This document shows positions 18,558 through 27,336 of a stretch of DNA of 64,000 bases, in pieces. The DNA lies in assembly GCA_018000295.1 (NCBI GenBank), contig JAGNKE010000008.1:44533-108532 (forward strand), in the 5' to 3' direction. The notes beneath the pieces are model-generated. The model made no database searches. It was given only the letters and a program-made list of their open reading frames with translations, and was not told the DNA's origin. How positions within the stretch are numbered: position 1 is the stretch's first letter; every line of letters starts with the position of its first letter. This DNA comes from Alphaproteobacteria bacterium. GTDB taxonomy: Bacteria > Pseudomonadota > Alphaproteobacteria > Micavibrionales > Micavibrionaceae. Both the position numbers and the translations under genes were made by a program.

Positions 18558-18670
18558 GGTGGATCAGTTTTATAGGAAACCCTCATGAAGCGCAAAACGT
18601 TTTTAAGCCCGTTTTCAACAGACTTAAAATGATAAAACTCAAGTTAAAACAAGTTGTTAGCTCATTCCAC

Positions 18671-18922
18671 CTAGGCTGACGGTCCTGTGAAGCTGACCGA
18701 GGCGACCGCTGCGGGTGCCTGAACACCTGCGGACGGGGCGCCGACGCCGCCGGAGACGCCGTTGCTGATGACTTCGCCAGCGCTCTGGCCTATATCCAGA
18801 ATTGCATTCATGGCACCCAGAGCAATACTTGCGTTAAAGAAAGAGCCGACCGTTTTCAGCGGGTCGGGCGTACCGGATCCCGGTGAGCCATCGCCGAAAA
18901 TCGTATCCATGATGTAGGACAT
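18671..18922 (-). CDS. Hypothetical small protein, 83 residues
   Basis: I do not recognise a family. The product is rich in Gly, Ala, Ser and Val, with a central hydrophobic helix (SFFNASIALGAMNAILDIGQ) and a low-complexity C-terminal tail. The start is well supported by AAGAGGGG about eight bases upstream on the minus strand. It lies between the 100-residue gene and dxs in an isoprenoid gene run, with 113 bases to the dxs start. The composition recalls small structural or membrane-associated proteins, which is only an impression. Confidence 0.6.
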   Translation of the reverse strand: MSYIMDTIFGDGSPGSGTPDPLKTVGSFFNASIALGAMNAILDIGQSAGEVISNGVSGGVGAPSAGVQAPAAVASVSFTGPSA

Positions 18923-18974
18923 ATCGTACCCCTCTTCTTTGAGCCCCTACTTTAACAGGCAAGGGGAGGACGAG

Positions 18975-19277
18975 TCAAATCTGCTGGGACACCGAGAGAG
19001 AGACCCACACCGCTTTCACGGGTTTGCGGATATCGTTGTCGGCGACCTGCACCAGAAGGATTTGCTGGCGTTCCATGATGCGGGCGTATGTCGCCTGATT
19101 CATGGGTTCCATCTGGAGAAGGACGGAATCGGATTGTGAATCATAGACATAGACTTCGCCGCGCTCGGCGTCGATCTGGACCCATTCAGGAGTCAGACCC
19201 AGATCTTCGGCGTAGAAAAAACCAATTTCACCCTGCTTGTTCAGGATGAGGCTAGCTTTCATGGTCTTGATGTTCAT
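18975..19277 (-). CDS. Hypothetical protein, 100 residues
   Basis: I do not recognise a family. The product alternates short beta strands (ASLILNKQGEIGFFYAEDLG, VYVYDSQSDSVLLQME) and a helix (NQATYARIMERQ), with no signal peptide, and looks like a small globular cytosolic protein. A second ATG five codons in (19262) is an alternative start; neither has a strong ribosome-binding site. It begins 12 bases after the ispA stop, so co-transcription with ispA is likely. Confidence 0.65.
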   Translation of the reverse strand: MNIKTMKASLILNKQGEIGFFYAEDLGLTPEWVQIDAERGEVYVYDSQSDSVLLQMEPMNQATYARIMERQQILLVQVADNDIRKPVKAVWVSLSVSQQI

Positions 19278-19289
19278 CGGATATGGCGC

Positions 19290-20201
19290 TCAGGCGCGGC
19301 GTTCAAGCACGTACTGGGCCAGACGCTGAAGTTTTTCGGCGCGGCCATCGAAGATCTTCAGGTGCCCTATCGCCTGCCGAACCAGAATTTCCGCCCGGTT
19401 TTTGGCCTGTTCCTTGCCCATGGTGGATACGAAGGTGGATTTTCCGGCTTGTGAGTCTTTTCTTGTGTCCTTGCCGGTATCCTGCGGGTCAGCCTCGACA
19501 TCCAGAATATCGTCTGTCACCTGAAAGGCCAAACCGAGGTCGAAGGCGTAATTGCACAGCGCCTTGCGGTGCGGCTCGCCGCCCTTGCCGAGGATCACTC
19601 CGGCCTCGCAGGCGAAAGCCATCAGCTTTCCGGTTTTCATACGCTGGAGGCGCGAAATCGTGCCGAGGTCGAATTCTTCCCGTTCGCCGATCAGGTCGAG
19701 CATCTGGCCGCCGGCCATACCGTGACCGCCCGCCGCCTTGGCCAGAGAGCGGACCAGTTCGCAGCGGACCCTCGGATCTTCATGGGTTTCGGGTTCGCTG
19801 AGGACTTCGAAGGCTAAAGTCAGGAGGGCATCGCCCGCCAGAATGGCCGTGGCCTCGTCGAACTGGATGTGAACGGTCGGCTTGCCGCGGCGGAGTTTGG
19901 CATCATCCATGGCCGGAAGGTCATCGTGGATCAAAGAATAACAGTGAACGAATTCAACGGCGGCGGCCACGCGGCGGGCGCGAACAGGATCGACGTTAAA
20001 AAGGTTGGCGGTATGCATGGTCAGGAACGGGCGGAGGCGTTTTCCGCCGCTGAGGGTGCCGTGGCGCATGGCCTGAAAGAGACGGTTTTCCGCGAGTTCG
20101 GTTTCGGGCAGCAGATGGCCGATGGTCTTTTCGACCGCTTCGGCGACACGATTCATTTCAATCTGGAGTTCCGGGTCCGCTTCCCGTGGTGAAGGCGCCA
20201 T
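19290..20201 (-). CDS. ispA: Polyprenyl (farnesyl) diphosphate synthase
   Basis: Chain-elongating prenyltransferase that makes geranyl and farnesyl diphosphate from the C5 units of the MEP pathway. The 303-residue product has GGKRLRPFL, the first aspartate-rich motif in SLIHDDLPAMDDAKLRRGKPT, GDALLTLAFEVL, the MKTGKL block, and the second aspartate-rich motif in FQVTDDILD. The frame is open 35 codons upstream, but that would overlap xseB heavily. ATG at 20201, five bases after the xseB stop, gives the normal length. Transcribed xseB-ispA-(two small genes)-dxs. Confidence 0.95.
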   Translation of the reverse strand: MAPSPREADPELQIEMNRVAEAVEKTIGHLLPETELAENRLFQAMRHGTLSGGKRLRPFLTMHTANLFNVDPVRARRVAAAVEFVHCYSLIHDDLPAMDDAKLRRGKPTVHIQFDEATAILAGDALLTLAFEVLSEPETHEDPRVRCELVRSLAKAAGGHGMAGGQMLDLIGEREEFDLGTISRLQRMKTGKLMAFACEAGVILGKGGEPHRKALCNYAFDLGLAFQVTDDILDVEADPQDTGKDTRKDSQAGKSTFVSTMGKEQAKNRAEILVRQAIGHLKIFDGRAEKLQRLAQYVLERRA

Positions 20202-20206
20202 GTTTT

Positions 20207-20452
20207 TTAATCTTCGGGGTCTAGGGGTTGAGTGGTGATCGATCCGTCGTCCCTGACGGTGATTTTTTCGATTTTGGCCTGCGCGTCGCGCAGCTTGGTT
20301 TCGCAATGTTTTTTCAACAACGTGCCGCGTTCGTAGGAGGTAATAGATTCCTCCAGAGGCGCCTGACCCGTTTCAAGGCTTTTGACAATCGATTCGAGCT
20401 CACTGAGCGCTTCCTCGAAAGAGAGCGATTCCACGGGGCGCAGTTTCGACAT
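20207..20452 (-). CDS. xseB: Exodeoxyribonuclease VII small subunit
   Basis: Small helical subunit of exonuclease VII, which degrades single-stranded DNA together with XseA (not in this window). The 81-residue product has the family pattern SFEEALSELESIVKSLETGQAPLEESI in its first half, then YERGTLLKKHCETKL and an acidic tail. An in-frame GTG three codons upstream (20461) is an alternative start. It is the first gene of the isoprenoid run and is divergent from the metallophosphoesterase gene. Confidence 0.93.
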   Translation of the reverse strand: MSKLRPVESLSFEEALSELESIVKSLETGQAPLEESITSYERGTLLKKHCETKLRDAQAKIEKITVRDDGSITTQPLDPED

Positions 20453-20531
20453 ACCTTGCACTTATCCATAACCAAAACAAATGAAAGCGCAGTGTATGCC
20501 AAGGCGGTTGTCCGCTCAAGCGTTTAAAGCT

Positions 20532-20559
20532 TTGCGTGACAGAAAATGTCTTCTATTAT
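20532..20559 (+). promoter_or_regulatory. Candidate sigma-70-type promoter, leaderless layout
   Basis: TTGCGT, a 16-base spacer, then TATTAT, ending only six bases before the ATG at 20566. Transcription would start at or next to the start codon, and no ribosome-binding site is visible. Confidence 0.45.
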
Positions 20560-20565
20560 GGCATT

Positions 20566-21324
20566 ATGAACAATCGGTATGCGATACCGGAAGGAGTCCG
20601 GGTCTATGCTATTGGCGACGTTCATGGACATCTTGACGTCCTTGAGCGTATGCACCATGAAATCGCCAACGATTTGCGCCGTTCTGCCGATGTGACGGGG
20701 CATATCGTCTATCTGGGCGATTATATCGACCGGGGGCCGGAGAGCGCCGATACGGTGGATACTCTGCTGCAACTGAAAAAGCGCGATGATGGGATTTTTC
20801 GGTCCTTCCTGCTGGGTAATCACGAACATTACCTGATCCGTTTTCTGATCGACGGAGATCTGTCGGAGGCCATGGACTGGATGCAGTGGGGCGGGATTGA
20901 GACGATCCAGAGCTACGGCTATTCGTTCCGCACGTATCCCCCGGTCCATGACGATCTTGAAGAGGCACGGGATTACATGAATACGCATGTTCCCGAGGAT
21001 CATCTGAATTTCCTGACCCAGATGCCTATGGCGCTGGAGATCGGGGGGTATTTTTTTGCCCATGCCGGGGTGAATCCGCGCAAGGGATTTAAAGATCAGG
21101 ATTTGTGGGAATTGATCGGGATCCGGCAGCCGTTTTTGTCGTGGCATGAGGAGGCGGATTACAGGCCTTTGCCAAAGAAAATCGTCCATGGCCACACGAT
21201 TTCAAAGACGCCGGTCATCCGGCCGCACCGGATCGGGGTGGATACTGGGCTGTTCAAGGGCGGGCCGCTGACGGCGGCGGTTCTGGAGGGCACGAATGTC
21301 CGGTTTCTTCAGGTGAGCCGCTAG
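20566..21324 (+). CDS. Metallophosphoesterase (PPP-type serine/threonine phosphatase-like)
   Basis: A 252-residue calcineurin-like phosphoesterase. The metal-binding motifs are in the order of the PPP/diadenosine-tetraphosphatase group: GDVHGH (residues 17-22), GDYIDRGPES, GNHEHYL, FAHAGV and HGHT. Bacterial relatives act as protein phosphatases or Ap4A hydrolases, which sequence alone cannot separate. An in-frame GTG at 20536 would add ten residues, but it overlaps the -35 element of the candidate promoter. The stop overlaps the gmhA stop on the other strand in the four bases CTAG. Confidence 0.88.
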   Translation: MNNRYAIPEGVRVYAIGDVHGHLDVLERMHHEIANDLRRSADVTGHIVYLGDYIDRGPESADTVDTLLQLKKRDDGIFRSFLLGNHEHYLIRFLIDGDLSEAMDWMQWGGIETIQSYGYSFRTYPPVHDDLEEARDYMNTHVPEDHLNFLTQMPMALEIGGYFFAHAGVNPRKGFKDQDLWELIGIRQPFLSWHEEADYRPLPKKIVHGHTISKTPVIRPHRIGVDTGLFKGGPLTAAVLEGTNVRFLQVSR

Positions 21325-21944
21325 GCCAGACCCAGTTTTTGCTCCAGTGCGCCGCAGAGCATATGGCCGAGGGTGATGTGCATTTCCTGTATACGGGCGG
21401 TGTCGTCGGACGGCACGATGAGCAGGATATCGCAATATTTTGACATTTTTCCGCCGTTGCGGCCGGACAGGCCGACGGTGACGAGTTTTTTGGCGCGGGC
21501 GGCCTCAAGCCCCCTGAGGACGTTCGGGCTGTTGCCGGATGTGCTGATGCCGATGGCGATATCTCCGGGCTGGCCCAAGGCTTCGATCTGCCTTGCAAAC
21601 AAATGATCGAAGCCGAAATCGTTGCCGATGGCGGTCAGGGCGGAGGTGTCGGTGGTCAGGGCCAGCGCTGCCAGAGGCGCACGGTCCTTTACGAATCTCA
21701 CTGTCAGTTCCGTGGCTATATGCTGCGCGTCTGCGGCGCTGCCGCCGTTGCCGAAAAGAAGAAGTTTCCCGCCTTGTTCAAGGCTTTCAGCGCAGGAATC
21801 AAGCAGACGGGAGAAATCCGACTGCAGGGTTGCGAAGGTTTTTTCTGCTGTTGAGAGATGGCTGGCGCGTTCCGTGGACCAGAAAGATTCGAGGTCGAAG
21901 GGCGGGTGTGCCGTTCCGTGAGCGGATTTCGGTGCCTTGGTCAC
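21321..21944 (-). CDS. gmhA: Phosphoheptose isomerase (SIS domain)
   Basis: Converts sedoheptulose 7-phosphate to D-glycero-D-manno-heptose 7-phosphate for lipopolysaccharide core synthesis. The 207-residue SIS-domain protein shows LLFGNGGSAADAQHIATELTVRF, TTDTSALTAIGNDFGFDHLFARQ, GISTSGNSPNVL and the C-terminal EMHITLGHMLCGALE, all GmhA hallmarks. The first 25 residues are an extra leader. Its ATG overlaps the stop of the upstream lipoprotein gene (ATGA), so the two are probably translationally coupled. A DnaA-initiator-associating DiaA identity is a less likely alternative. Confidence 0.9.
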   Translation of the reverse strand: MTKAPKSAHGTAHPPFDLESFWSTERASHLSTAEKTFATLQSDFSRLLDSCAESLEQGGKLLLFGNGGSAADAQHIATELTVRFVKDRAPLAALALTTDTSALTAIGNDFGFDHLFARQIEALGQPGDIAIGISTSGNSPNVLRGLEAARAKKLVTVGLSGRNGGKMSKYCDILLIVPSDDTARIQEMHITLGHMLCGALEQKLGLA

Positions 21945-22723
21945 GGGATGATTTCCCTTGTTACTGGGATGGGAGCGGCGGATGCCCCGCTCCAGTCCAT
22001 GTTTTGCGCGGCGGATTTCTCAATCATCTGATCCTCGGTCATCTGGTCCGCCGGAACGTAGGTGAACTGGGGCTTGTGGCCGGGAACGGGGACGTCCTTG
22101 GGAGCCAGGGCCGCGCGGTTATAGGCCAGTTGCTCCGGGGAAAGCTGGAATCCGACCAGTACCTGATACTGGAAGGCGGTTTCCTTGCTGCGGACCGGGA
22201 TGATCTGGCGCAGGTATTCGGTGTGGGTGCGCGTGGTCTGGCCGGGTTCAAAACTCATGGAGACCGCAAAAATCTCCTTGGCCATGATTTTGCCGTTTGG
22301 TCCGGTGACCGCCACGAAAAAGGGATAGGTCAGGAAGGGTTTGTCGGATTTCTGCTGGCGCGCCTTGGGGCCGAGGGTTCCGGTAAAGAGGAGAGCCAGA
22401 TCGACGGTGGCGCTGGAGGTGGCGAGTTCGCAGCTGCTCTGGCGCTTTTTGATGTCCATTTGCGCGATCATGTTTTCATAAAACGTGCGCTGGTCGTCGG
22501 TGAAGTCTGAAAGGCTGCCTAAATCCTTTACAATCTGGATTTGAGGACAGGGGGTGGCGAGGAGACGTTCGGAGCCTTTATAGCCTCTGGCCTCAGCCCG
22601 GCCGAGTTCGATGCCCCGGTTCATGTCATCGACAACTCCGTCTACGGTTTCCCCGCAGGCAGAGAGGAGGGCCAGACATAAAAGGCAGGCTGACAGGCGG
22701 ACGGATCGGCTAAAAAATCTCAT
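21941..22723 (-). CDS. Hypothetical lipoprotein, 260 residues
   Basis: I do not recognise a family. The N-terminus is a clear lipoprotein signal peptide with lipobox LLSAC, so the mature protein starts at about cysteine 23. The mature part has a cysteine in ATPCPQIQIV and another in SSCELA, and a beta-rich central region (YPFFVAVTGPNGKIMAKEIFAVSMSF) of the kind seen in periplasmic domains. A Pro-rich C-terminus follows. The stop overlaps the gmhA start, which ties it to the envelope by context. The promoter would lie in the gap shared with ispH. Confidence 0.75.
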   Translation of the reverse strand: MRFFSRSVRLSACLLCLALLSACGETVDGVVDDMNRGIELGRAEARGYKGSERLLATPCPQIQIVKDLGSLSDFTDDQRTFYENMIAQMDIKKRQSSCELATSSATVDLALLFTGTLGPKARQQKSDKPFLTYPFFVAVTGPNGKIMAKEIFAVSMSFEPGQTTRTHTEYLRQIIPVRSKETAFQYQVLVGFQLSPEQLAYNRAALAPKDVPVPGHKPQFTYVPADQMTEDQMIEKSAAQNMDWSGASAAPIPVTREIIP

Positions 22724-22829
22724 TGAGGCTCCGATGAGGGACGCATTTCCTTGCAGGTGCTAGAGTACGAAAGCGCGGGCTTTTGTGCAAGGGTGTGGAT
22801 CAGAGCCGCAAAATTTCCTATATAGGGGC

Positions 22830-23810
22830 ATGGATAACTTGGTTCATAACGACAAAACGCTTAGGAAGCCTGATCTGACGCTGGTTCTGGCGGCACCCCG
22901 CGGGTTTTGCGCCGGTGTGGATCGGGCGATCCAGATCGTTGAACTCGCGCTGCAGAAATACGGGCGTCCGGTTTATGTACGGCATGAGATCGTGCATAAC
23001 AAGTTTGTGGTGGATTCGCTTAAGGCCAAGGGCGCGGTGTTTGTCGAGGAACTGGACGAAATTCCCGAAGACGGGCAGCCGGTGATTTTTTCCGCGCACG
23101 GGGTGCCGAAATCCGTTCCTGAAGCTGCTCAAAGACGGGAAATGTTTTTCATCGACGCGACTTGTCCGCTGGTGAGCAAGGTCCACCGCGAGGCGGAGCG
23201 GCATTTTGAGCAGGGGGACACGATCATCCTGATTGGTCATGCCGGGCATCCCGAGGTGATCGGCACAATGGGGCAGCTGCCGTCCGGCGCGGTGATGCTG
23301 GTTGAAACGCTTGCTGATGTGGCGGCGCTGAAGGCCGATGATCCCGAGCATCTGGCGTATTGCACGCAGACGACGCTCTCAGTAGACGATACGGCAGCCA
23401 TAGTTGAAGCGTTGCAGAAGAAATTCCCGGCGATCAAGGGGCCGCGCAAGGAAGATATCTGCTATGCGACCACTAATCGGCAGGCGGCGATGAAGGAAAT
23501 CGCCAAGGGCAGCGATGCGGTGATCGTGATTGGTGCGCCGAACTCCTCCAACTCCAATCGCCTTGTTGAGGTCGCGCAGCAGAATGGCTGTTCCAAGGCG
23601 ATGTTGATCCAGCGGGCGGGGGATATTGATTGGGCCTGGATGGAGGGAGTGCGGACGCTGGGCTTGAGCGCCGGAGCTTCGGCGCCGGAAGTTCTGGTCG
23701 AGGAGGTCGTTGCTCTGATGCGCGGGCGCTATCATGTCACTATCCGCGAAACAGTGCTGACGGAAGAAAATGTCACGTTTAAAATTCCCCGTGTGCTTTC
23801 AGCGGCCTAG
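22830..23810 (+). CDS. ispH: 4-Hydroxy-3-methylbut-2-enyl diphosphate reductase
   Basis: Last enzyme of the MEP pathway, a [4Fe-4S] protein producing isopentenyl and dimethylallyl diphosphate. The 326-residue product has the three cluster cysteines in [24 protein letters not shown] and the later [10 protein letters not shown], plus VRHEIVHNK and FSAHGVPK. The frame is open upstream, but ATG at 22830 fits the family. A TATATA box ends five bases before this ATG, which hints at a leaderless message. It is followed by thrB and rnhA, a common alphaproteobacterial order. Confidence 0.97.
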   Translation: MDNLVHNDKTLRKPDLTLVLAAPRGFCAGVDRAIQIVELALQKYGRPVYVRHEIVHNKFVVDSLKAKGAVFVEELDEIPEDGQPVIFSAHGVPKSVPEAAQRREMFFIDATCPLVSKVHREAERHFEQGDTIILIGHAGHPEVIGTMGQLPSGAVMLVETLADVAALKADDPEHLAYCTQTTLSVDDTAAIVEALQKKFPAIKGPRKEDICYATTNRQAAMKEIAKGSDAVIVIGAPNSSNSNRLVEVAQQNGCSKAMLIQRAGDIDWAWMEGVRTLGLSAGASAPEVLVEEVVALMRGRYHVTIRETVLTEENVTFKIPRVLSAA

Positions 23811-23842
23811 ACTCATTATTTTTATAAGGTAATCTCTTTCGC

Positions 23843-24817
23843 ATGGCCGTTTACACGCATATCACCGCCGCCCAGCTTTCAGATTTTCTTAAAGGGTATG
23901 ATCTCGGCACACTGGTTTCGTTCGAGGGAATCGCGCAGGGGGTGAGCAATACGAATTATCATGTCTTCACGGATCAGGGGCGGTTTATCCTGACTCTTTT
24001 TGAAGAACGGCGGGTGAAGGCTGAGGATTTGCCGTTTTTCTTCGCGTTTTCGGACCATCTTTCACAGAGGGGAGTCCAGACTCCCCGCGCTCTTCCTGAT
24101 AGAAACGGGAGGAGATTCGGGATATTGGCGGAGCGGGCGGCGACGTTTCTTAATTTCCTGCCGGGGAAGGATATTCCCAAGGTGCAACTCACGGCCGATC
24201 ACTGCGCGTCGTTCGGGGAAGGACTGGCGCGGATGCATATGGCGTCCGAGGGTTTTGATTTGAAGCGTAAAAATTCGATGGGGCCGGAACGCTGGAAGGT
24301 TCTGGCGGAAAAGACCTCCGGGGGGGCGGACCGTTTCGAGCCGGGGTTAAGGGCGTTCATTGCCGGTGAGCTTCAGGCGCTTTTCGATTCGTGGCCGGCG
24401 ATGGAGGACGCTCTTATTCCTGTCGGTACAATTCATGCCGATATGTTTCCCGACAATATTTTCTTTCTCGACGGGCGGATGAACGCGGTTATCGATTTTT
24501 ATTTTTCCTGCACGGATTTTTACGCCTACGATCTGGCCATTTCGATCAATGCGTGGTGCTTTACGCCGGATCATCGGTTTTCTCCCGAGCGATACCGGGC
24601 GCTTATGGATTCCTATCTTGGCGTGAGGGTGTTGAGCGATGAGGAGCGGCGTCTTTTGCCGCTGTTGTGCCGGGGGGCGGCGCTGCGGATTTTACTGTCG
24701 CGGCTGGAGGAGACTCTGGAGCATGATTCCGAGAAGACGCTGATGATCCCGCACGATCCGGGGGAGTATCTTATGAAGCTGAGGTTTCATCAGGTGGAGG
24801 GGTTGCCGCGTGTCTAA
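23843..24817 (+). CDS. thrB: Homoserine kinase (choline-kinase-like fold)
   Basis: Phosphorylates homoserine in threonine synthesis. This is the APH/ChoK-fold type found in Alphaproteobacteria and pseudomonads, not the GHMP type. The 324-residue protein has GISNTNY-like [11 protein letters not shown], the catalytic [14 protein letters not shown] (H-x-D-x4-N), and the metal-binding [11 protein letters not shown]. It lies between ispH and rnhA, the usual neighbours of this form. Its last eight bases overlap the rnhA GTG start. Confidence 0.95.
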   Translation: MAVYTHITAAQLSDFLKGYDLGTLVSFEGIAQGVSNTNYHVFTDQGRFILTLFEERRVKAEDLPFFFAFSDHLSQRGVQTPRALPDRNGRRFGILAERAATFLNFLPGKDIPKVQLTADHCASFGEGLARMHMASEGFDLKRKNSMGPERWKVLAEKTSGGADRFEPGLRAFIAGELQALFDSWPAMEDALIPVGTIHADMFPDNIFFLDGRMNAVIDFYFSCTDFYAYDLAISINAWCFTPDHRFSPERYRALMDSYLGVRVLSDEERRLLPLLCRGAALRILLSRLEETLEHDSEKTLMIPHDPGEYLMKLRFHQVEGLPRV

Positions 24818-25250
24818 GGCGAAGGTGGTCGAAATATACACCGACGGGGCGTGCAGCGGGAATCCCGGACCCGGCGGCTGGGGCGCGATTTTGCGCTGGA
24901 ACGGCCATGAGAAGGAATTGAGTGGCGGTGAGGCTGAGACTACCAACAACAGGATGGAAATGATGGCGGTCATTCAGGCGCTCAAAGCGATGAAAAAACA
25001 TTCGACCATTCATCTTTATACGGACAGCCAGTATGTGAAGCAGGGGATCGAGGAATGGCTGGAGGGCTGGAAGGCCAAGGGCTGGAAGACGGCGGGGAAA
25101 AAGCCGGTCAAAAATCAGGATCTCTGGATGGAGATTGATACGATGATCCGGAAACACGACGTTACGCTGCACTGGGTGCGTGGGCATGACGGGCATCCCG
25201 AGAACGAGCGGGCGGATGTGCTGGCGCGGGCAGCGATCAAAAAGGTGTGA
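24810..25250 (+). CDS. rnhA: Ribonuclease HI
   Basis: Cuts RNA in RNA-DNA hybrids, in R-loops and primers. The 146-residue protein has all four acidic catalytic residues: Asp12 in [11 protein letters not shown], Glu50 in TTNNRMEM, Asp72 in LYTDSQYV and Asp136 in NERADVLA, plus the conserved His126 in [10 protein letters not shown]. The start is a GTG inside the last codons of thrB. The stop is seven bases from the end of the convergent penicillin-binding protein gene. Confidence 0.97.
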   Translation: MSKAKVVEIYTDGACSGNPGPGGWGAILRWNGHEKELSGGEAETTNNRMEMMAVIQALKAMKKHSTIHLYTDSQYVKQGIEEWLEGWKAKGWKTAGKKPVKNQDLWMEIDTMIRKHDVTLHWVRGHDGHPENERADVLARAAIKKV

Positions 25251-25257
25251 GTTTGTT

Positions 25258-27216
25258 TTAATCGTTCAAATGGGAGAAATCGCGTGCATCGCGGTTTTTG
25301 GGTTTGAGCTTCGGCGGGGAATCGGATTTTAAGAGCCGCCCGATCATTCCTCCAAATCCTTCATCGTCGGACTGCACGGAATTGTTAGCGTAGACGATCG
25401 GTTTATATTTTCCATGCCCAGCGTTCATTACGGCCTTCCAGATATCGGCCGGGGGACCGCCGCCCGTGACCTTTTTCATCGGGCTGTTGTCGTCGTTGCC
25501 GAGCCAGACCGCCGTGACCATTTCATCCGTAAAGCCGATAAACCATGCATCCCGGTAATCCTGCGACGTTCCGGTCTTTCCCGAGGCCGGAAAGGGCAGG
25601 TTGCCGCGCTGGCCTGTGCCGTGCTCGACGACGTTTTCCATCATGTGCCTGAGGCTTTTGACCGCGTAGCCCTCGAGAATTTTTTGCGGCGGGGGTTGTT
25701 TTTTCTCATAGACGACCGCGCCGCTTGAGTCCTTGATTTTGAGGACTGCGTAAGGGGTGACGCCGAAACCGTTATTCGCCAGTGAGGCGTAAGAAGCCGT
25801 CATTTCCAGCATGGAGATTCCCGAGCTGCCCAGTGAAAGGCTGAGATCGGGCGCGAGGTCTGCCGTAATGCCCATCTGGCGGGCGGTATTGATGACCGCG
25901 GAAACACCGACCTCCTTCATCAGGCGAACGGCGGCGGTGTTCATGGAACGGGTCAGGGCGTTTTCAAGCGTGACCTCGCCGAAATACTCCCCGCCGAAAT
26001 TATCGGGCCTGTATTTGCCTTCGGTGATCGGGGCGTCGAGGATCAGGCTGTCCGGGCGCCAGCCCTTTTCCAGCGCCGTTACATAAACAAGCGGCTTGAA
26101 GGAGGAGCCGGGCGGGCGCAGGGACTGGGTGGCGCGGTTGAATTCGCTGTCCGTGCGGTCCTTGCCACCAATCATGCTGAGAACCGCGCCGTCGGGACGC
26201 ATGACCAGAACGGCGCCTTGCGAGATGGAGAGCGTTTCGCCATCGGCCTTCAGGCGGGCCAGAAGAGTTTCCTCGGCCTTTTTCTGGAGTTTCGGATCAA
26301 GGGTTGTCTCCACGACCAGATCCATGTCCGGTGTGCCGATCAATTCATCAAGACTGTTCAAAACCCAGTCAGCAAAATAGCCAGCTTCCTTGGAAACGCT
26401 TGCGCCACCGGGAGGTTTTTTGAGTGTCCGCGGAACCTTTTTGACTTCTTCAGAGGTGAGGTATCCGGCATCGGCCATGGCAGCCAGAACGACATCCGAT
26501 CGCTCAAGGGCCAGATCCATGTTCGCCAGCGGAGAATATTTTGATGGGGCTTTGAGCAAGCCCGCGAGGACGGCGGATTCACGGAGATTGATGTCCTTTA
26601 CGCTTTTGCCGAAATAGATTTCGGAGGCGGCGTCCACGCCGTAAATCCCCGAGCCAAGATAGACGCGGTTGAGATAGGCGCTAAGGATTTGATCCTTGGT
26701 GAGGTGCCATTCCAGCCAGACGGCCAGCATGGCTTCCTGCACCTTTCTTTTGAGCGTACGGTCGTAGCTCAGGAACAGGTTTTTTGCCAATTGTTGTGTG
26801 ATGGTTGAGCCGCCCTGGACGAGCCTGCCCTTACCGATATTGATCATCATCGCACGGGAGACGCCCAGAATGTCTATGCCGGGGTGGCTGTAAAAACGGC
26901 GGTCCTCAGTCGCCAGAACCGCGTGGATCAGATCGGAGGGAACATCCGAGACGGTGACGCTGCGCCCTTTGGTTTCGCCGTAACGGGCAACGATGGAGCC
27001 ATCAGCGGCCAGAATGGTGATGGAGGGGCGGCGGTCGAATTTCGCGGCACGGGTAATGTCGGGCAAGTCCTTGGCGAACCATCCCAGAACGAAGACGGCG
27101 AAAATCCCGCCCCAGAGCGCCAGAATGACGAGCCATTTGAACAGGCGCACCGAAAGGGAGCGTTTCTTTTTCGATTTTTTCGAGGAAGAGCCCTTTTTTT
27201 TCTTCTTTTTTGACAT
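25258..27216 (-). CDS. Bifunctional penicillin-binding protein, PBP1A family
   Basis: Inner-membrane peptidoglycan synthase with glycosyltransferase and transpeptidase activity. The 652-residue protein opens with a very lysine-rich cytosolic tail (residues 1-20) and one membrane helix (about 27-48). The GT51 domain shows ATEDRRFYSHPGID and GGSTITQQLAKNLF. The transpeptidase shows the SxxK nucleophile in PGSSFKPL, SxN in SMNTAAVRL and KTG in ASGKTGTSQDYRDAWF. It is shorter than E. coli PBP1A and lacks a large extra domain between the two enzymes. It is likely monocistronic. Confidence 0.94.
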   Translation of the reverse strand: MSKKKKKKGSSSKKSKKKRSLSVRLFKWLVILALWGGIFAVFVLGWFAKDLPDITRAAKFDRRPSITILAADGSIVARYGETKGRSVTVSDVPSDLIHAVLATEDRRFYSHPGIDILGVSRAMMINIGKGRLVQGGSTITQQLAKNLFLSYDRTLKRKVQEAMLAVWLEWHLTKDQILSAYLNRVYLGSGIYGVDAASEIYFGKSVKDINLRESAVLAGLLKAPSKYSPLANMDLALERSDVVLAAMADAGYLTSEEVKKVPRTLKKPPGGASVSKEAGYFADWVLNSLDELIGTPDMDLVVETTLDPKLQKKAEETLLARLKADGETLSISQGAVLVMRPDGAVLSMIGGKDRTDSEFNRATQSLRPPGSSFKPLVYVTALEKGWRPDSLILDAPITEGKYRPDNFGGEYFGEVTLENALTRSMNTAAVRLMKEVGVSAVINTARQMGITADLAPDLSLSLGSSGISMLEMTASYASLANNGFGVTPYAVLKIKDSSGAVVYEKKQPPPQKILEGYAVKSLRHMMENVVEHGTGQRGNLPFPASGKTGTSQDYRDAWFIGFTDEMVTAVWLGNDDNSPMKKVTGGGPPADIWKAVMNAGHGKYKPIVYANNSVQSDDEGFGGMIGRLLKSDSPPKLKPKNRDARDFSHLND

Positions 27217-27336
27217 GAGCGGGTGTTTCTCGGCTGGATGAAGCGGATCTTATTTGAAAGCGTTCAAGCGTTATAGGCGAAAAGGACCGAAAATTCAAAT
27301 CCACAGTAAAATTTTCATAATTATTCTTCTGTCCGC

